From Aquimarina amphilecti (lineage in GTDB: Bacteria; Bacteroidota; Bacteroidia; Flavobacteriales; Flavobacteriaceae), in NCBI RefSeq assembly GCF_900109375.1, contig NZ_FOAB01000008.1, positions 96,520 to 160,519 of the forward strand: 64,000 nt of DNA, written 5' to 3'. Every line of letters starts with the position of its first letter. Within the stretch, counting starts at the first letter, position 1. The position numbers and the translations under genes were made by a program. Below the pieces are notes generated by a model. That model was not told the DNA's origin. It was given only the letters and a program-made list of their open reading frames with translations, and searched no databases. Below, piece after piece: positions 9,202-18,166 of the stretch.

Positions 9202-12200
9202 GTGAGTCAAACCTTAATCACGCAAACTTTTGCACAGTCTCAGCAATTGCAGAAACTGAGAAACGCTATTGCCCAGTCCGAAAGTAAAATCCATTTGCAC
9301 GGTCTTATTGGATCTTCATTATCATTTGTTATCGAAAATGCTTTTCGACAAGCGGAAAAACCTTTTTTATGTGTTTTTAACGATAAGGAAGAAGCAGCCT
9401 ATTACCTAAATGATTTAGAACAATTATTGGGTGATAAAAATGTACTTTTTTATCCTGGTAGTTACCGAAGACCCTATCAAATTGAAGAAACTGACAATGC
9501 CAATGTTCTTTTAAGAGCAGAAGTATTGAATAGAATTAACTCTCGTAAAAAACCAGCACTGATCGTTACGTATCCTGATGCGTTATTCGAAAAAGTAGTG
9601 ACTCGAAAAGAATTAGAAAAAAACACCTTAAAGATATCTATTGGTGACACTTTATCTTTAGATTTTGTAAATGAAGTACTATTTGAGTATCAGTTTCAGA
9701 GAGTAGATTTTGTGACTGAACCTGGTGAGTTTTCAGTACGTGGTGGAATAGTAGATGTATTCTCTTTCAGTAATGACGAGCCTTATCGTATAGAGTTTTT
9801 TGGTGATGAAGTAGATAGTATTCGGACCTTTGATGTAGAAACTCAATTATCCACGGATCAGATAAAAAAGATTACTATCATTCCTAATGTAGAGAATAAA
9901 GCTATGCAGGAAACTCGAGAAAGTTTCCTAAAATATATCGCTTCTAAAACGGTGGTTTTTGCAAAAGATATTGATCTATTGTCAACAAGAATTGATAAAA
10001 ATTTTGAAAAAGCTAAAGAAGCCTTCAAAACACTTTCTGAAGACATTAAACATGGTACACCTGATGAACTATTTGCTTCTTCGGAATTAATCAAAAAACA
10101 ATTATTAAATTTTACATTGGTAGAAATAGGCAATAGACCTCTTACTAAAGCTGATTATGCCATAAAATTTAACACAAAACCTCAACCCTCATTTAACAAA
10201 CAGTTTGATTTACTGATTAAAAACCTTAATGAAAACCACGAAAAAGAATATAAAAACTACATCTTCTGTGTAAGCGAACAGCAAGCTAAACGATTCCACG
10301 ATATTTTTGATGATGCGGACCTTGATGTTAAGCAATATGAAACAATTGTATTCTCTGTTTTTCAAGGATTTATAGACCACGATCGTAAAATAGCTTGTTA
10401 CACAGACCATCAGATTTTCGAACGTTACCACAAGTTTAGTCTAAAAAGTGGATACGCCAAAAAACAAGCTATTACATTAAAAGAGCTTACTAATTTAGAA
10501 GTTGGTGATTATGTAACTCATATTGATCATGGAATAGGAAAATTCGGCGGACTCCAAAAAATAGATGTAGAAGGCAAAAAGCAGGAAGCTATCAAATTGA
10601 TTTATGGAGAACGTGATGTATTATATCTAAGCATCCATTCTCTTCATAAAATTTCTAAATTCAATGGTAAAGATGGTAAACCGCCACAAATATATAAACT
10701 AGGTTCTAAGGCTTGGAAAACGTTAAAACAAAAAACAAAGGCAAGAGTAAAACATATTGCTTTCAATTTAATTCAGTTATACGCAAAAAGAAAACTTCAA
10801 AAGGGATTTCAGTACAATCCTGACAGTTATTTACAACATGAATTAGAAGCATCTTTTATATATGAAGATACACCTGATCAAAGTACTGCAACAGAAGCTG
10901 TAAAAGCTGATATGGAAAGTGAAAGACCAATGGACCGCTTAATTTGTGGTGATGTTGGTTTTGGTAAAACTGAAGTTGCCATAAGAGCTGCATTTAAAGC
11001 CGTAGATAATGGTAAACAAGTAGCCATATTAGTTCCAACTACTATTCTTGCTTTTCAGCATGCTAAAACATTTAGAGAACGACTAAAAGATTTTCCGGTA
11101 GTAGTAGATTATGTAAATCGTTTCCGTACTGCCAAACAGAAAAGAGAAACACTAGAAGATTTAGCTTCTGGAAAAGTTGATATTATTATAGGAACTCATC
11201 AATTAGTAAATAAGAATGTAAAATTTAAAGATCTTGGATTATTAGTAATCGATGAAGAACAAAAATTTGGCGTATCTGTAAAAGACAAATTGAAAACAAT
11301 CAAAGAAAACGTTGATACGCTTACATTGACCGCTACACCTATCCCAAGAACATTACAATTTAGTTTAATGGCTGCAAGGGATTTATCTACGATCACTACA
11401 CCTCCACCAAATCGATATCCGATTGAAACTAATGTGATTAGATTTACTGAAGAAACGATTAGAGATGCCGTGAGTTATGAAATTCAACGTGGTGGACAGG
11501 TATATTTTATTCACAACAGAATAGAAAATATTAAAGAAGTAGCTGGGATGATACAACGTCTAGTTCCTGATGCTAAAGTAGGTATTGGGCATGGACAAAT
11601 GGATGGTAAAAAGCTAGAAAACTTGATGCTATCTTTTATGAATGGAGAATTTGATGTACTTGTTTCTACTACTATCGTAGAAAGTGGGTTAGATGTACCA
11701 AATGCTAATACGATTTTTATCAATAATGCTAACAATTTTGGACTTTCGGATCTACATCAGATGCGTGGCCGTGTTGGTAGAAGTAATAAAAAAGCATTTT
11801 GTTATTTTATTACTCCTCCATATTCTGCAATGACCGATGATGCAAGAAAAAGAATCACAGCATTAGAACTTAATTCGGAATTGGGTAGCGGATTTAATAT
11901 CGCTATGAAAGACCTAGAAATTAGAGGTGCTGGAGATTTATTAGGAGGCGAACAAAGTGGATTTATTAATGAAATAGGTTTCGATACATACCAAAAAATA
12001 CTGAATGAAGCTATAGAAGAGCTAAAGGAAAACGAGTTTGCGGAATTATACGAAGATGATAAAAAAGAAAAAGTATATCTAAAAGATACGCAGATCGATA
12101 CCGATTTTGAGTTATTATTCCCTGATCATTATATCAATAATATTACAGAACGACTTAATCTCTATACTGAGCTAAATGCTATTAAAGATGAAAATGAATT

Positions 12201-12567
12201 ACAAGCATATGAAAAACGTTTAATTGATCGATTTGGGGAATTACCTGAACAAGCAATTGATCTTTTAAACTCTGTTCGGATCAAATGGATTGCTACATCC
12301 ATTGGTATCGAAAAAATCATCTTGAAACAAAACAAACTAATTGGATATTTCATAAGTGATCAGCAATCTAGTTTTTATCAAAGTCCCTCATTTACCAAAG
12401 TATTACAATTTGTGCAGAAAAATCCTGGTAAGGTTAAAATGAAGGAAAAAAATACAAGGAACGGATTAAGATTGTTACTTACTTTTGAAAATATTGATTC
12501 GGTCAATACTGGACTTAAGATTTTGCAACCTTTAAATTTTAAAACAGATGAATCAAAGGATTCTTAA
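9202..12567 (+). CDS. mfd: Transcription-repair coupling factor Mfd
   Basis: A 1121-residue full-length Mfd, the ATPase that removes stalled RNA polymerase and recruits UvrA. In order: UvrB-homology region with YPGSYRRPYQ and EPGEFSVRGGIVDVFSF; RNA-polymerase-interacting domain starting near LEVGDYVTHIDHGIGKFGG; Walker A GDVGFGKTE at about residue 582; DEEQ box at about 683 (VIDEEQKFGV); motif III TATPIPRT; RecG-like motif VI HQMRGRVGRS; and a C-terminal TRCF domain. The start is GTG at 9202 just behind an exact promoter. The unrelated small gene at 12749 lies 181 bp downstream. Confidence 0.97.
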   Translation: MSQTLITQTFAQSQQLQKLRNAIAQSESKIHLHGLIGSSLSFVIENAFRQAEKPFLCVFNDKEEAAYYLNDLEQLLGDKNVLFYPGSYRRPYQIEETDNANVLLRAEVLNRINSRKKPALIVTYPDALFEKVVTRKELEKNTLKISIGDTLSLDFVNEVLFEYQFQRVDFVTEPGEFSVRGGIVDVFSFSNDEPYRIEFFGDEVDSIRTFDVETQLSTDQIKKITIIPNVENKAMQETRESFLKYIASKTVVFAKDIDLLSTRIDKNFEKAKEAFKTLSEDIKHGTPDELFASSELIKKQLLNFTLVEIGNRPLTKADYAIKFNTKPQPSFNKQFDLLIKNLNENHEKEYKNYIFCVSEQQAKRFHDIFDDADLDVKQYETIVFSVFQGFIDHDRKIACYTDHQIFERYHKFSLKSGYAKKQAITLKELTNLEVGDYVTHIDHGIGKFGGLQKIDVEGKKQEAIKLIYGERDVLYLSIHSLHKISKFNGKDGKPPQIYKLGSKAWKTLKQKTKARVKHIAFNLIQLYAKRKLQKGFQYNPDSYLQHELEASFIYEDTPDQSTATEAVKADMESERPMDRLICGDVGFGKTEVAIRAAFKAVDNGKQVAILVPTTILAFQHAKTFRERLKDFPVVVDYVNRFRTAKQKRETLEDLASGKVDIIIGTHQLVNKNVKFKDLGLLVIDEEQKFGVSVKDKLKTIKENVDTLTLTATPIPRTLQFSLMAARDLSTITTPPPNRYPIETNVIRFTEETIRDAVSYEIQRGGQVYFIHNRIENIKEVAGMIQRLVPDAKVGIGHGQMDGKKLENLMLSFMNGEFDVLVSTTIVESGLDVPNANTIFINNANNFGLSDLHQMRGRVGRSNKKAFCYFITPPYSAMTDDARKRITALELNSELGSGFNIAMKDLEIRGAGDLLGGEQSGFINEIGFDTYQKILNEAIEELKENEFAELYEDDKKEKVYLKDTQIDTDFELLFPDHYINNITERLNLYTELNAIKDENELQAYEKRLIDRFGELPEQAIDLLNSVRIKWIATSIGIEKIILKQNKLIGYFISDQQSSFYQSPSFTKVLQFVQKNPGKVKMKEKNTRNGLRLLLTFENIDSVNTGLKILQPLNFKTDESKDS

Positions 12568-12629
12568 TTACTTCTAAAATGTAATTGTTGAAATCTGAGC
12601 TAATTCATCACAAAAGCAAAATTACCATT

Positions 12630-12658
12630 CATCGATATAAAAGAGTATTTCGTCGATG
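12630..12658. repeat. Inverted repeat CATCGA...TCGATG between mfd and 12749 gene
   Basis: A 6-bp perfect arm pair CATCGA (12630-12635) / TCGATG (12653-12658) is separated by a 17-bp AT-rich spacer. It sits about 90 bp upstream of the orphan gene at 12749. There is no T-tract directly after it, so an operator is as likely as a terminator. Confidence 0.35.
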
Positions 12659-12748
12659 TTTTATTTGTGTTTGACTGTCAAAACTAATAAAAAGCCTTTT
12701 TTATTTTTAATTTCATTTCAAATTATAAGTACAAAACCAACTTAAATT

Positions 12749-13060
12749 ATGAGACGAAAAGAGGAATTTAGTTTTTTGAAAAAGTCTTTATCAAAAGAAA
12801 TAAGCATAAAAGATAAGCCGTGTATTCATAGTAGCAATGATTATAAGCTTTATGCAATTAACTATTCCAATGTAGAAATGAGGTTCGCTGAGGAATTAGA
12901 AAATTATAAAAATTATCCAGAACTCATAGACATAGACGAATTTTCTATGAATTATTCCTTTGGTTATCATTCTTATAATAACATTGATGATTTACAAAGC
13001 AAAGAAGCAATGTTTATAGAAGTTAAAAGTTATTTAAAAAACCTAAGAATGTGTGCGTAA
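12749..13060 (+). CDS. Hypothetical protein, 103 aa
   Basis: I do not recognise this protein. It is 103 residues, without signal peptide, membrane segment or Cys cluster. It is rich in Lys, Glu, Tyr and Asn, with a mixed-charge N-terminus (RRKEEFSFLKKSLSKE) and an aromatic middle (NYSFGYHSYNN). Codon use resembles its neighbours and it has an ATG with an A-rich leader, so it is probably real. It stands alone between mfd and a membrane XRE regulator, with an inverted repeat upstream and a stem-loop (13107-13131) downstream. No function is proposed. Confidence 0.6.
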   Translation: MRRKEEFSFLKKSLSKEISIKDKPCIHSSNDYKLYAINYSNVEMRFAEELENYKNYPELIDIDEFSMNYSFGYHSYNNIDDLQSKEAMFIEVKSYLKNLRMCA

Positions 13061-13394
13061 AAAAGATTAAACCTTAAAATCTAAACGTTCTACTGATTAC
13101 AAAAAGATAATTGTTTCATTGGAACAATTATTCACACCGAGAATATATCTTATTCCCAAAAAAATAGGTTTTAGCATTAGAATAATTCCTATATTTCCTA
13201 TCTAAAGGAGTTTACTAAAATCCTTCGAAATCCCTATTACACTTGAAATGTCAGGTTAATGACGGGTCAAAGTCAAGTCTAAAAATTTGAGATTTTATCT
13301 CTTACAACTAATATTGCTGTATCAAATGAAAACAAGTTCTAGTAATTCTACTGCAGAGAATACTACTTCAAAAGAAACTAAAAACTTAAAAATC
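13061..13394. other. 334-bp intergenic region with one stem-loop
   Basis: The region between the 103-aa gene and the XRE regulator holds an inverted repeat ATAATTGTT/AACAATTAT (13107-13131, 7-bp loop) that may end the upstream transcript. If the regulator started at the ATG at 13326 instead of 13395, the gap would be shorter. No RNA gene or further ORF was seen. Confidence 0.4.
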
Positions 13395-14237
13395 ATGGAA
13401 CAGCCAGCACTAGGTATTAAAATATCTGAATTAAGAAAATCTAAAGGACTTACCCAGGAGGAACTCGTTGAACAATGCAATATTAGTGTTAGAACTATAC
13501 AACGTATTGAAGCCGGTGAAGTAACCCCAAGAAGCTATACAATAAAAACAATTCTATCTGCTCTTGACTATGACTTAGAAAAAATACAGACAGAAAATTC
13601 TAAAGTAGCCAAAGAATTTAAAAAATTATTTCTTCTTGATATCGACGATAGTAAAGAAGCTAGTTTTTTAACTCGACAATTGACTATATCTTGGATAAGT
13701 GGTATTATATATTTCATACTTGGATTTGGAGAATTTGCATTAGATTATGCAAGGTATTTTAACGATGAGATGATAGTCTCAACCACACTTTACAGTATTT
13801 TAAAATTGGTAATTCTTGCTGCAATTATTCTTTTTATGAGAGGTTTTATTCTTTCTGGTAAAATCTTTAAAAACTACTTATTAAGAATTACCGCCTTTAT
13901 ATTTATTTGTATGACAATTATTTTCTATACCTATGATATAATTTCTTTATATATCGGAGAACTTGATTTCACATATATTCTTGGTACCCAAGGTGTCACT
14001 TTTGGAGTTATCGGTATTCTATTAGGAATATCTATAATTAGACTTCAAAATGCTTTAGGAATGTTAGCAAAAACCACGGGTATTTTTGAAATAATCGCAT
14101 ATGGATGCATGGCTACGATCGTATTAGGTTTTCTTGGATATTTCTTACTCACACCTACTATCATTTTAGAAATAATTCTAGTATATAGAATTTCTGAAAT
14201 GTTAAAAGCAAAACAACAAGAAACCGACCTGGAATAA
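13395..14237 (+). CDS. Membrane-anchored XRE-type (HTH_3) transcriptional regulator
   Basis: A regulator of 280 residues counted from the ATG at 13395. The N-terminus is a Cro/C1-type helix-turn-helix: KISELRKSKGLTQEELVEQC, then ISVRTIQRIEAGEVTPRSYT. After a linker come about five hydrophobic segments (starting near TISWISGIIYFILGFGEF), so the DNA-binding domain is tethered to the inner membrane. The frame is open upstream to 13287, with an ATG also at 13326. I prefer 13395 because the domain begins right behind it (MEQPALGIKIS) and it has an A-rich leader. The serine hydrolase gene follows 86 bp downstream on the same strand and may be a target or operon partner (inference). Confidence 0.8.
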   Translation: MEQPALGIKISELRKSKGLTQEELVEQCNISVRTIQRIEAGEVTPRSYTIKTILSALDYDLEKIQTENSKVAKEFKKLFLLDIDDSKEASFLTRQLTISWISGIIYFILGFGEFALDYARYFNDEMIVSTTLYSILKLVILAAIILFMRGFILSGKIFKNYLLRITAFIFICMTIIFYTYDIISLYIGELDFTYILGTQGVTFGVIGILLGISIIRLQNALGMLAKTTGIFEIIAYGCMATIVLGFLGYFLLTPTIILEIILVYRISEMLKAKQQETDLE

Positions 14238-14267
14238 TATCTTTTTTATTTTAAATAGCCATTAACA

Positions 14268-14287
14268 TCATTGAAATGATTTTCAAT
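14268..14287. repeat. Inverted repeat upstream of serine hydrolase
   Basis: CATTGAAA (14268-14275) and TTTCAATG (14280-14287) form a perfect 8-bp palindrome with a 4-bp centre. It lies 37 bp before the start codon of the serine hydrolase. It could be an operator for the membrane XRE protein just upstream, or a weak terminator. Confidence 0.4.
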
Positions 14288-14323
14288 GACAAGATATTCT
14301 ACATCTAATTCTAATCAAAAAAC

Positions 14324-15523
14324 ATGAAAAAACGTATAACAATTTGCTCAATTACTTTACTCGGGTTCGTTTTAGCATTTTATCTTTTTGAACCCATTTT
14401 TACATATATGATAGGTTGGAATAAAAGGCCCAATACTTCCAATATTATACCTATACAAACTCATAATGATCTTATACTAAACAAGGCCGATAGTCTTCTT
14501 AAAACAATCTACATAAAACTAGATGCCCCAGCCGTATCAATTGCGGTTGGTCACAATAATAAGGTCATTTGGTCTAATGCTATGGGATATCAAGATATTG
14601 AAAATAAAACCTTAGCGGATCTAACTACTAAATTTAGAATAGGAAGTACCTCAAAAGCAATTACTTCATTAGGAATAGGTGTTTTACTTCAAAAAAACAA
14701 GCTTCATTTAGATGATAAAATAAGACAATTTGTACCGTATGCAAGTGATATTCTTAAAGAATTAACTCTAAAACAATTAGCCTCCCACACGTCTGGGATT
14801 AGAAATTACGGTACTTGTTTTTGTTTTCCGATTTGGGAATATTACAACAATGATCCATACGCTAGTGTAGAAGAAAGTGTTGCTATATTTAATAATGATG
14901 AGTTATTATTTCTTCCTGGCGACAATTTTAGCTATAGCAGTTATAATTATACACTTCTTAGCGCAGTGATAGAAGAAGCTTCAGGAAAACCTTTTCCTAA
15001 ATTCATGAGGGAGTCTGTTTTCGAACCATTAAATGCTACATTTATTGTAGAAGAAACTTCGGAAACTTTACAAAGTGCTGCAAAATTTTACGAAATAAAT
15101 GATAATGAATACAAAAAGGTATACCCAGTAAACAACAGCAACAAATGGGCCGGAGGAGGATTTTTGGCATCTCCAACTGATCTTATTAAACTTGGGAACG
15201 CTTTTCTAAATAATAAATTATTCGATAAAAATACTACCGATCTACTAACTACACCTGTATTGGTTAACAATTCTGAAATTAACGAACAGAATTATGCTAT
15301 TGGTTGGAGAAATAATACTATAGATATATTTGAAAACGGAACTGAAATAAGGGTTTGGCATCATGCAGGTATTGCTAATGGATCTATCTCCTTATTAGCA
15401 TTATTTCCTGAGCATAACTTATCTATATCCATGCTAGCAAATAAAAATGGTTCATCTTCGGATTTGTTCGAAAATGTATATGCAATTGCAAAAATATTTA
15501 TACCAAAAAAAATAACGAAATGA
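14324..15523 (+). CDS. Serine hydrolase, beta-lactamase/LACTB-like (class C fold)
   Basis: A 399-residue penicillin-binding-protein-like serine hydrolase anchored by one N-terminal membrane segment (residues ~5-22). The nucleophile motif is SxxK in RIGSTSKAITS. The second motif, usually YxN, reads YSS in FSYSSYNYTLLSAVIEE, as in LACTB-type proteases rather than true AmpC enzymes. The third element is HHAGIANGS. The active site would face the periplasm. Likely a peptidase or esterase acting on peptides or cell-wall substrates, not an antibiotic-resistance enzyme; this is inference from the motif set. It is preceded by a membrane XRE regulator and followed by a bidirectional terminator. Confidence 0.85.
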   Translation: MKKRITICSITLLGFVLAFYLFEPIFTYMIGWNKRPNTSNIIPIQTHNDLILNKADSLLKTIYIKLDAPAVSIAVGHNNKVIWSNAMGYQDIENKTLADLTTKFRIGSTSKAITSLGIGVLLQKNKLHLDDKIRQFVPYASDILKELTLKQLASHTSGIRNYGTCFCFPIWEYYNNDPYASVEESVAIFNNDELLFLPGDNFSYSSYNYTLLSAVIEEASGKPFPKFMRESVFEPLNATFIVEETSETLQSAAKFYEINDNEYKKVYPVNNSNKWAGGGFLASPTDLIKLGNAFLNNKLFDKNTTDLLTTPVLVNNSEINEQNYAIGWRNNTIDIFENGTEIRVWHHAGIANGSISLLALFPEHNLSISMLANKNGSSSDLFENVYAIAKIFIPKKITK

Positions 15524-15625
15524 AAAACATAAAATTATAATTTTCTAAAACGACACCTTTCCTACTATTATTTTTTAATTCCTATTTCTATTCTGCCTGA
15601 TACAATTGTTAATCTTATATATATT

Positions 15626-15657
15626 AAAAGGTCAGAATCTTAAGATTCTGACCTTTT
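15626..15657. terminator. Bidirectional terminator between serine hydrolase and GG-leader peptide
   Basis: A perfect hairpin AAAAGGTCAGAATC/GATTCTGACCTTTT with T-runs on both sides. It serves the serine hydrolase (+) and the small peptide gene on the minus strand (stop at 15696). Confidence 0.8.
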
Positions 15658-15695
15658 AATATTTGAATTAGCCTTAATTTAATACCTACTGCGGA

Positions 15696-15866
15696 CTAAA
15701 ATGGTCCTCCAACAGGTCTACATAAGCATCCAGCGCAGATTAACGGATAATCACACTCGCTATCAGAATGACATTCAGAGTTTAATCCTCCTCCTCCGTT
15801 GATTGTTTGTTGTTGTTCTTTGTTTAATTGTTTTACTCCTTGCTGAGTCAAAATCGATTTTAACAT
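15696..15866 (-). CDS. GG-leader Cys-rich small peptide (bacteriocin/natural-product precursor-like), 56 aa
   Basis: A 56-residue ORF read on the minus strand, ATG at 15866 and TAG at 15696. The leader is MLKSILTQQGVKQLNKEQQQ followed by TINGG at 21-25, the double-glycine leader form cut by C39-type peptidase exporters. The core starts at Gly26 and has five cysteines at 32, 38, 44, 47 and 49 (C-x5-C-x5-C-x2-C-x-C) around SDSECDYPLICAGCLC, and ends VGGPF. The second peptide at 44978 has the same leader pattern and the same C-x5-C-x5-C opening. The convergent terminator at 15626-15657 supports it being transcribed. No maturation enzyme or exporter is nearby. Function unknown: toxin, signal or secreted disulfide peptide. 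Confidence 0.78.
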   Translation of the reverse strand: MLKSILTQQGVKQLNKEQQQTINGGGGLNSECHSDSECDYPLICAGCLCRPVGGPF

Positions 15867-15958
15867 GATGAATTTATTTTAAGATTAATTTGTATTGTGG
15901 GTATAAGTTACAAAATAAAAAAGAGAAAATTTCCCTGTTTCTATTTAATAATTCTAAA

Positions 15959-16879
15959 TTAATGTTCAATACCACTTTCGATAATTCTCAAATTTTTGGT
16001 TCCAGCATCAGAAATATATAATATTTTCTGATTCTTACTAGCTAATATTCCGTTAGGGAAATTAAATGTAGCTTCAGAAACATCTCCATCCTCATTACCC
16101 AATACACTTCCTGCAAACACTTCAAAATCATTTTCTTTGTTAGGATTGATCTTATATATCTTATGTTCTCCTAATTGAGTAGCAAAAAGAAAACCTCTGG
16201 CATACGTCAAAAACCCTAAAAAATTAGCATTGGGTGCTTCTGCAGGTAACTCGGCAATAAAAGAGAGTGTACCATCTTTAAATTTGTAAATTTTTCTATC
16301 ATTGAAGTTTCCAATATATGTCTCACCTCTGTTATCGAATGCAATTCCGGCTGGCCCGTTAATTGGTGATCCTTCATATAACTTAGTGATCGTATTATCT
16401 TCTGATAACAAATTGATTGTATTGGTATTATACTCTACGAACAACATATCATTGGTTCCTGGTATTCTTTTTATACCTGCCGGAGAGATTGCTGGAATAC
16501 TATCTAATTGTACACCTTCTTCTGAGTATTTATAAATAGTATTCCCAAAATGATCGCAAACATAAACTTCATCATTTTTATTAATATCAATCCCATTTGG
16601 AGAAACCAAACCATCTACAAAAACGGTTACTTCTCTAGAAGGTGTCATTTTATAAACCGTATTTCCAACAAAATCGGATCCATATAAATTTCCCTTACGA
16701 TCTATAGCCAATCCATCATGGAAAGAACCATCTGTCACTGTTTCTACCGTGGTTACTATATTAGGAACTTCGCCTGGCCTACAAGAAATAACCAATAGCG
16801 ATAAAACAAAAAAAGAAAGAGTTACAGATGAGCATATCGCTTTCTTTACTACTGAAAAAAAATTAACTGTTCGTTTCAT
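15959..16879 (-). CDS. NHL-repeat/SMP-30-like lipoprotein
   Basis: A 306-residue lipoprotein counted from the ATG at 16879. The frame is open nine codons further up, but the KRT-rich start fits a signal peptide. The lipobox is LVISC with Cys33. The body is a beta-propeller of NHL/SMP-30-type repeats with a recurring pattern: DGLAIDRKGNLYGSDFVGNT, PNGIDINKNDEVYVCDHFGNT, PAGIAFDNRGETYIGNFNDR and FPNGILASKNQKILYISDAG. Catalytic gluconolactonase activity cannot be claimed; ligand binding is as likely. It follows the membrane AraC regulator gene (16959-18077) in the same direction, and a palindrome lies between them. Confidence 0.82.
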   Translation of the reverse strand: MKRTVNFFSVVKKAICSSVTLSFFVLSLLVISCRPGEVPNIVTTVETVTDGSFHDGLAIDRKGNLYGSDFVGNTVYKMTPSREVTVFVDGLVSPNGIDINKNDEVYVCDHFGNTIYKYSEEGVQLDSIPAISPAGIKRIPGTNDMLFVEYNTNTINLLSEDNTITKLYEGSPINGPAGIAFDNRGETYIGNFNDRKIYKFKDGTLSFIAELPAEAPNANFLGFLTYARGFLFATQLGEHKIYKINPNKENDFEVFAGSVLGNEDGDVSEATFNFPNGILASKNQKILYISDAGTKNLRIIESGIEH

Positions 16880-16900
16880 TTGATATAATTTTAAAGTTAT

Positions 16901-16914
16901 ACTCAAAACTGAGT
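16901..16914. repeat. Palindrome ACTCA-N4-TGAGT upstream of NHL lipoprotein
   Basis: A perfect 5-bp inverted repeat (ACTCAAAACTGAGT) lies 21 bp upstream of the chosen lipoprotein start and just behind the stop of the AraC-type regulator gene. Candidate operator. Confidence 0.35.
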
Positions 16915-16958
16915 CAAAAAACTTTAAAAATCGACCGAATGTATACGCTAAAACTTCT

Positions 16959-18077
16959 TTAAGAAGTTTGTAATGTTTTTATATAATTACTAGGCGTGTC
17001 ATTCTTAATCATTTTAAAAGCCTTATTAAAAGTTGATTTCGAATTAAAACCTGAATCTAAAGACAATGCTAAAATAGTATGATTAAAATGCTCTCCTTTT
17101 TGGATTTTGGAGATAAATTCTTGAACTCTATATGTATTTACATAATCATAAAAACTACATTGATGTATATTATTAAGTAACCAAGATATATTGTTAGTAG
17201 AAGTATTAAGTTCTTTAGAAAGATCCTTTAAAGTAAGTTCATTATTTAGATATATCTTTTTATTAACCATAAGATCCTCTAAATTCTTTTTTAGTATTTC
17301 TAATTCTTCTCCATTCAACCTTTCTTTTGAAACAGTTTTTTTCTTACTAAGTGGAACCCTAAATATTTCAGGTTGCTTTAAACTAAAAAATCCAACAATA
17401 TAAATAAATACGGGAATTGACATCCAAATTAGATGATAACTTATAAAATGCAACTCCTTAAATCTCATAAAATAATTAGCATAACTTATGATCCATAAAA
17501 TCATAAAAACTGAAATTCCAAATAAAAAAAAACTTAGGAAGATTTGTACTTTCTGCGAATAAGAAAGGTTCGCTTTTTCTGCAGTTTTATAGATACTGAG
17601 CAAATGATATGATTTAGCAAGATATACTACATTACTTATTAAACCTACAGTCTCTACAATAAAATAAACAAAATTGAAGCCACCTTCACTTATTATAATT
17701 TGTAATTCTTCTCTAGTATAAAATAACGTCCAACTAAAAAATACTACATGAAGAAAAGCAGGAATAAAATGATACCAAGGAGTTTTATAACTCGGAGATT
17801 CATTAAAAGTCAATCTTCTTATGTATGTATATAGCAAAGGTCCAAAAATAAAAATCAATGTATCCACAAACCCTGCTATTCGGAAAAATAAAACTCCAGA
17901 AAATCTCGGATAAAATACTCTGCCTACAAGCATCAAACAGGCTATTAATAGTATAAAGGATAGGATCCTATTGGCTGGTTTATTTTTATTATGAAGTAAT
18001 GAAAGAGTAATCGCAAGAAAAACTCCTTGACTAATTCCTAAGAATAATAATAAATCAACAATTCCGAATGAATCCAT
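16959..18077 (-). CDS. AraC-family regulator with N-terminal 7-TM-like membrane domain
   Basis: A 372-residue protein. The N-terminal ~235 residues hold about seven hydrophobic helices (VDLLLFLGISQGVFLAITLS, ILSFILLIACLMLVGRVFYP and others). The C-terminal ~100 residues form an AraC-type double helix-turn-helix: LTLKDLSKELNTSTNNISWL, FYDYVNTYRVQEF, and LALSLDSGFNSKSTFNKAFK with the second-HTH signature. Same architecture as the gene at 49870, so the two are paralogues. A membrane sensor directly joined to a DNA-binding domain. The likely target is the lipoprotein gene directly downstream (inference). Confidence 0.86.
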   Translation of the reverse strand: MDSFGIVDLLLFLGISQGVFLAITLSLLHNKNKPANRILSFILLIACLMLVGRVFYPRFSGVLFFRIAGFVDTLIFIFGPLLYTYIRRLTFNESPSYKTPWYHFIPAFLHVVFFSWTLFYTREELQIIISEGGFNFVYFIVETVGLISNVVYLAKSYHLLSIYKTAEKANLSYSQKVQIFLSFFLFGISVFMILWIISYANYFMRFKELHFISYHLIWMSIPVFIYIVGFFSLKQPEIFRVPLSKKKTVSKERLNGEELEILKKNLEDLMVNKKIYLNNELTLKDLSKELNTSTNNISWLLNNIHQCSFYDYVNTYRVQEFISKIQKGEHFNHTILALSLDSGFNSKSTFNKAFKMIKNDTPSNYIKTLQTS

Positions 18078-18166
18078 ATAGAAGTCTAAATATTCCTTTT
18101 TTCAAATCTAATCAAATTTAAAAATTAGAAAGACCGTTTGGGTACACTCGTACTTTTTATATCAAT

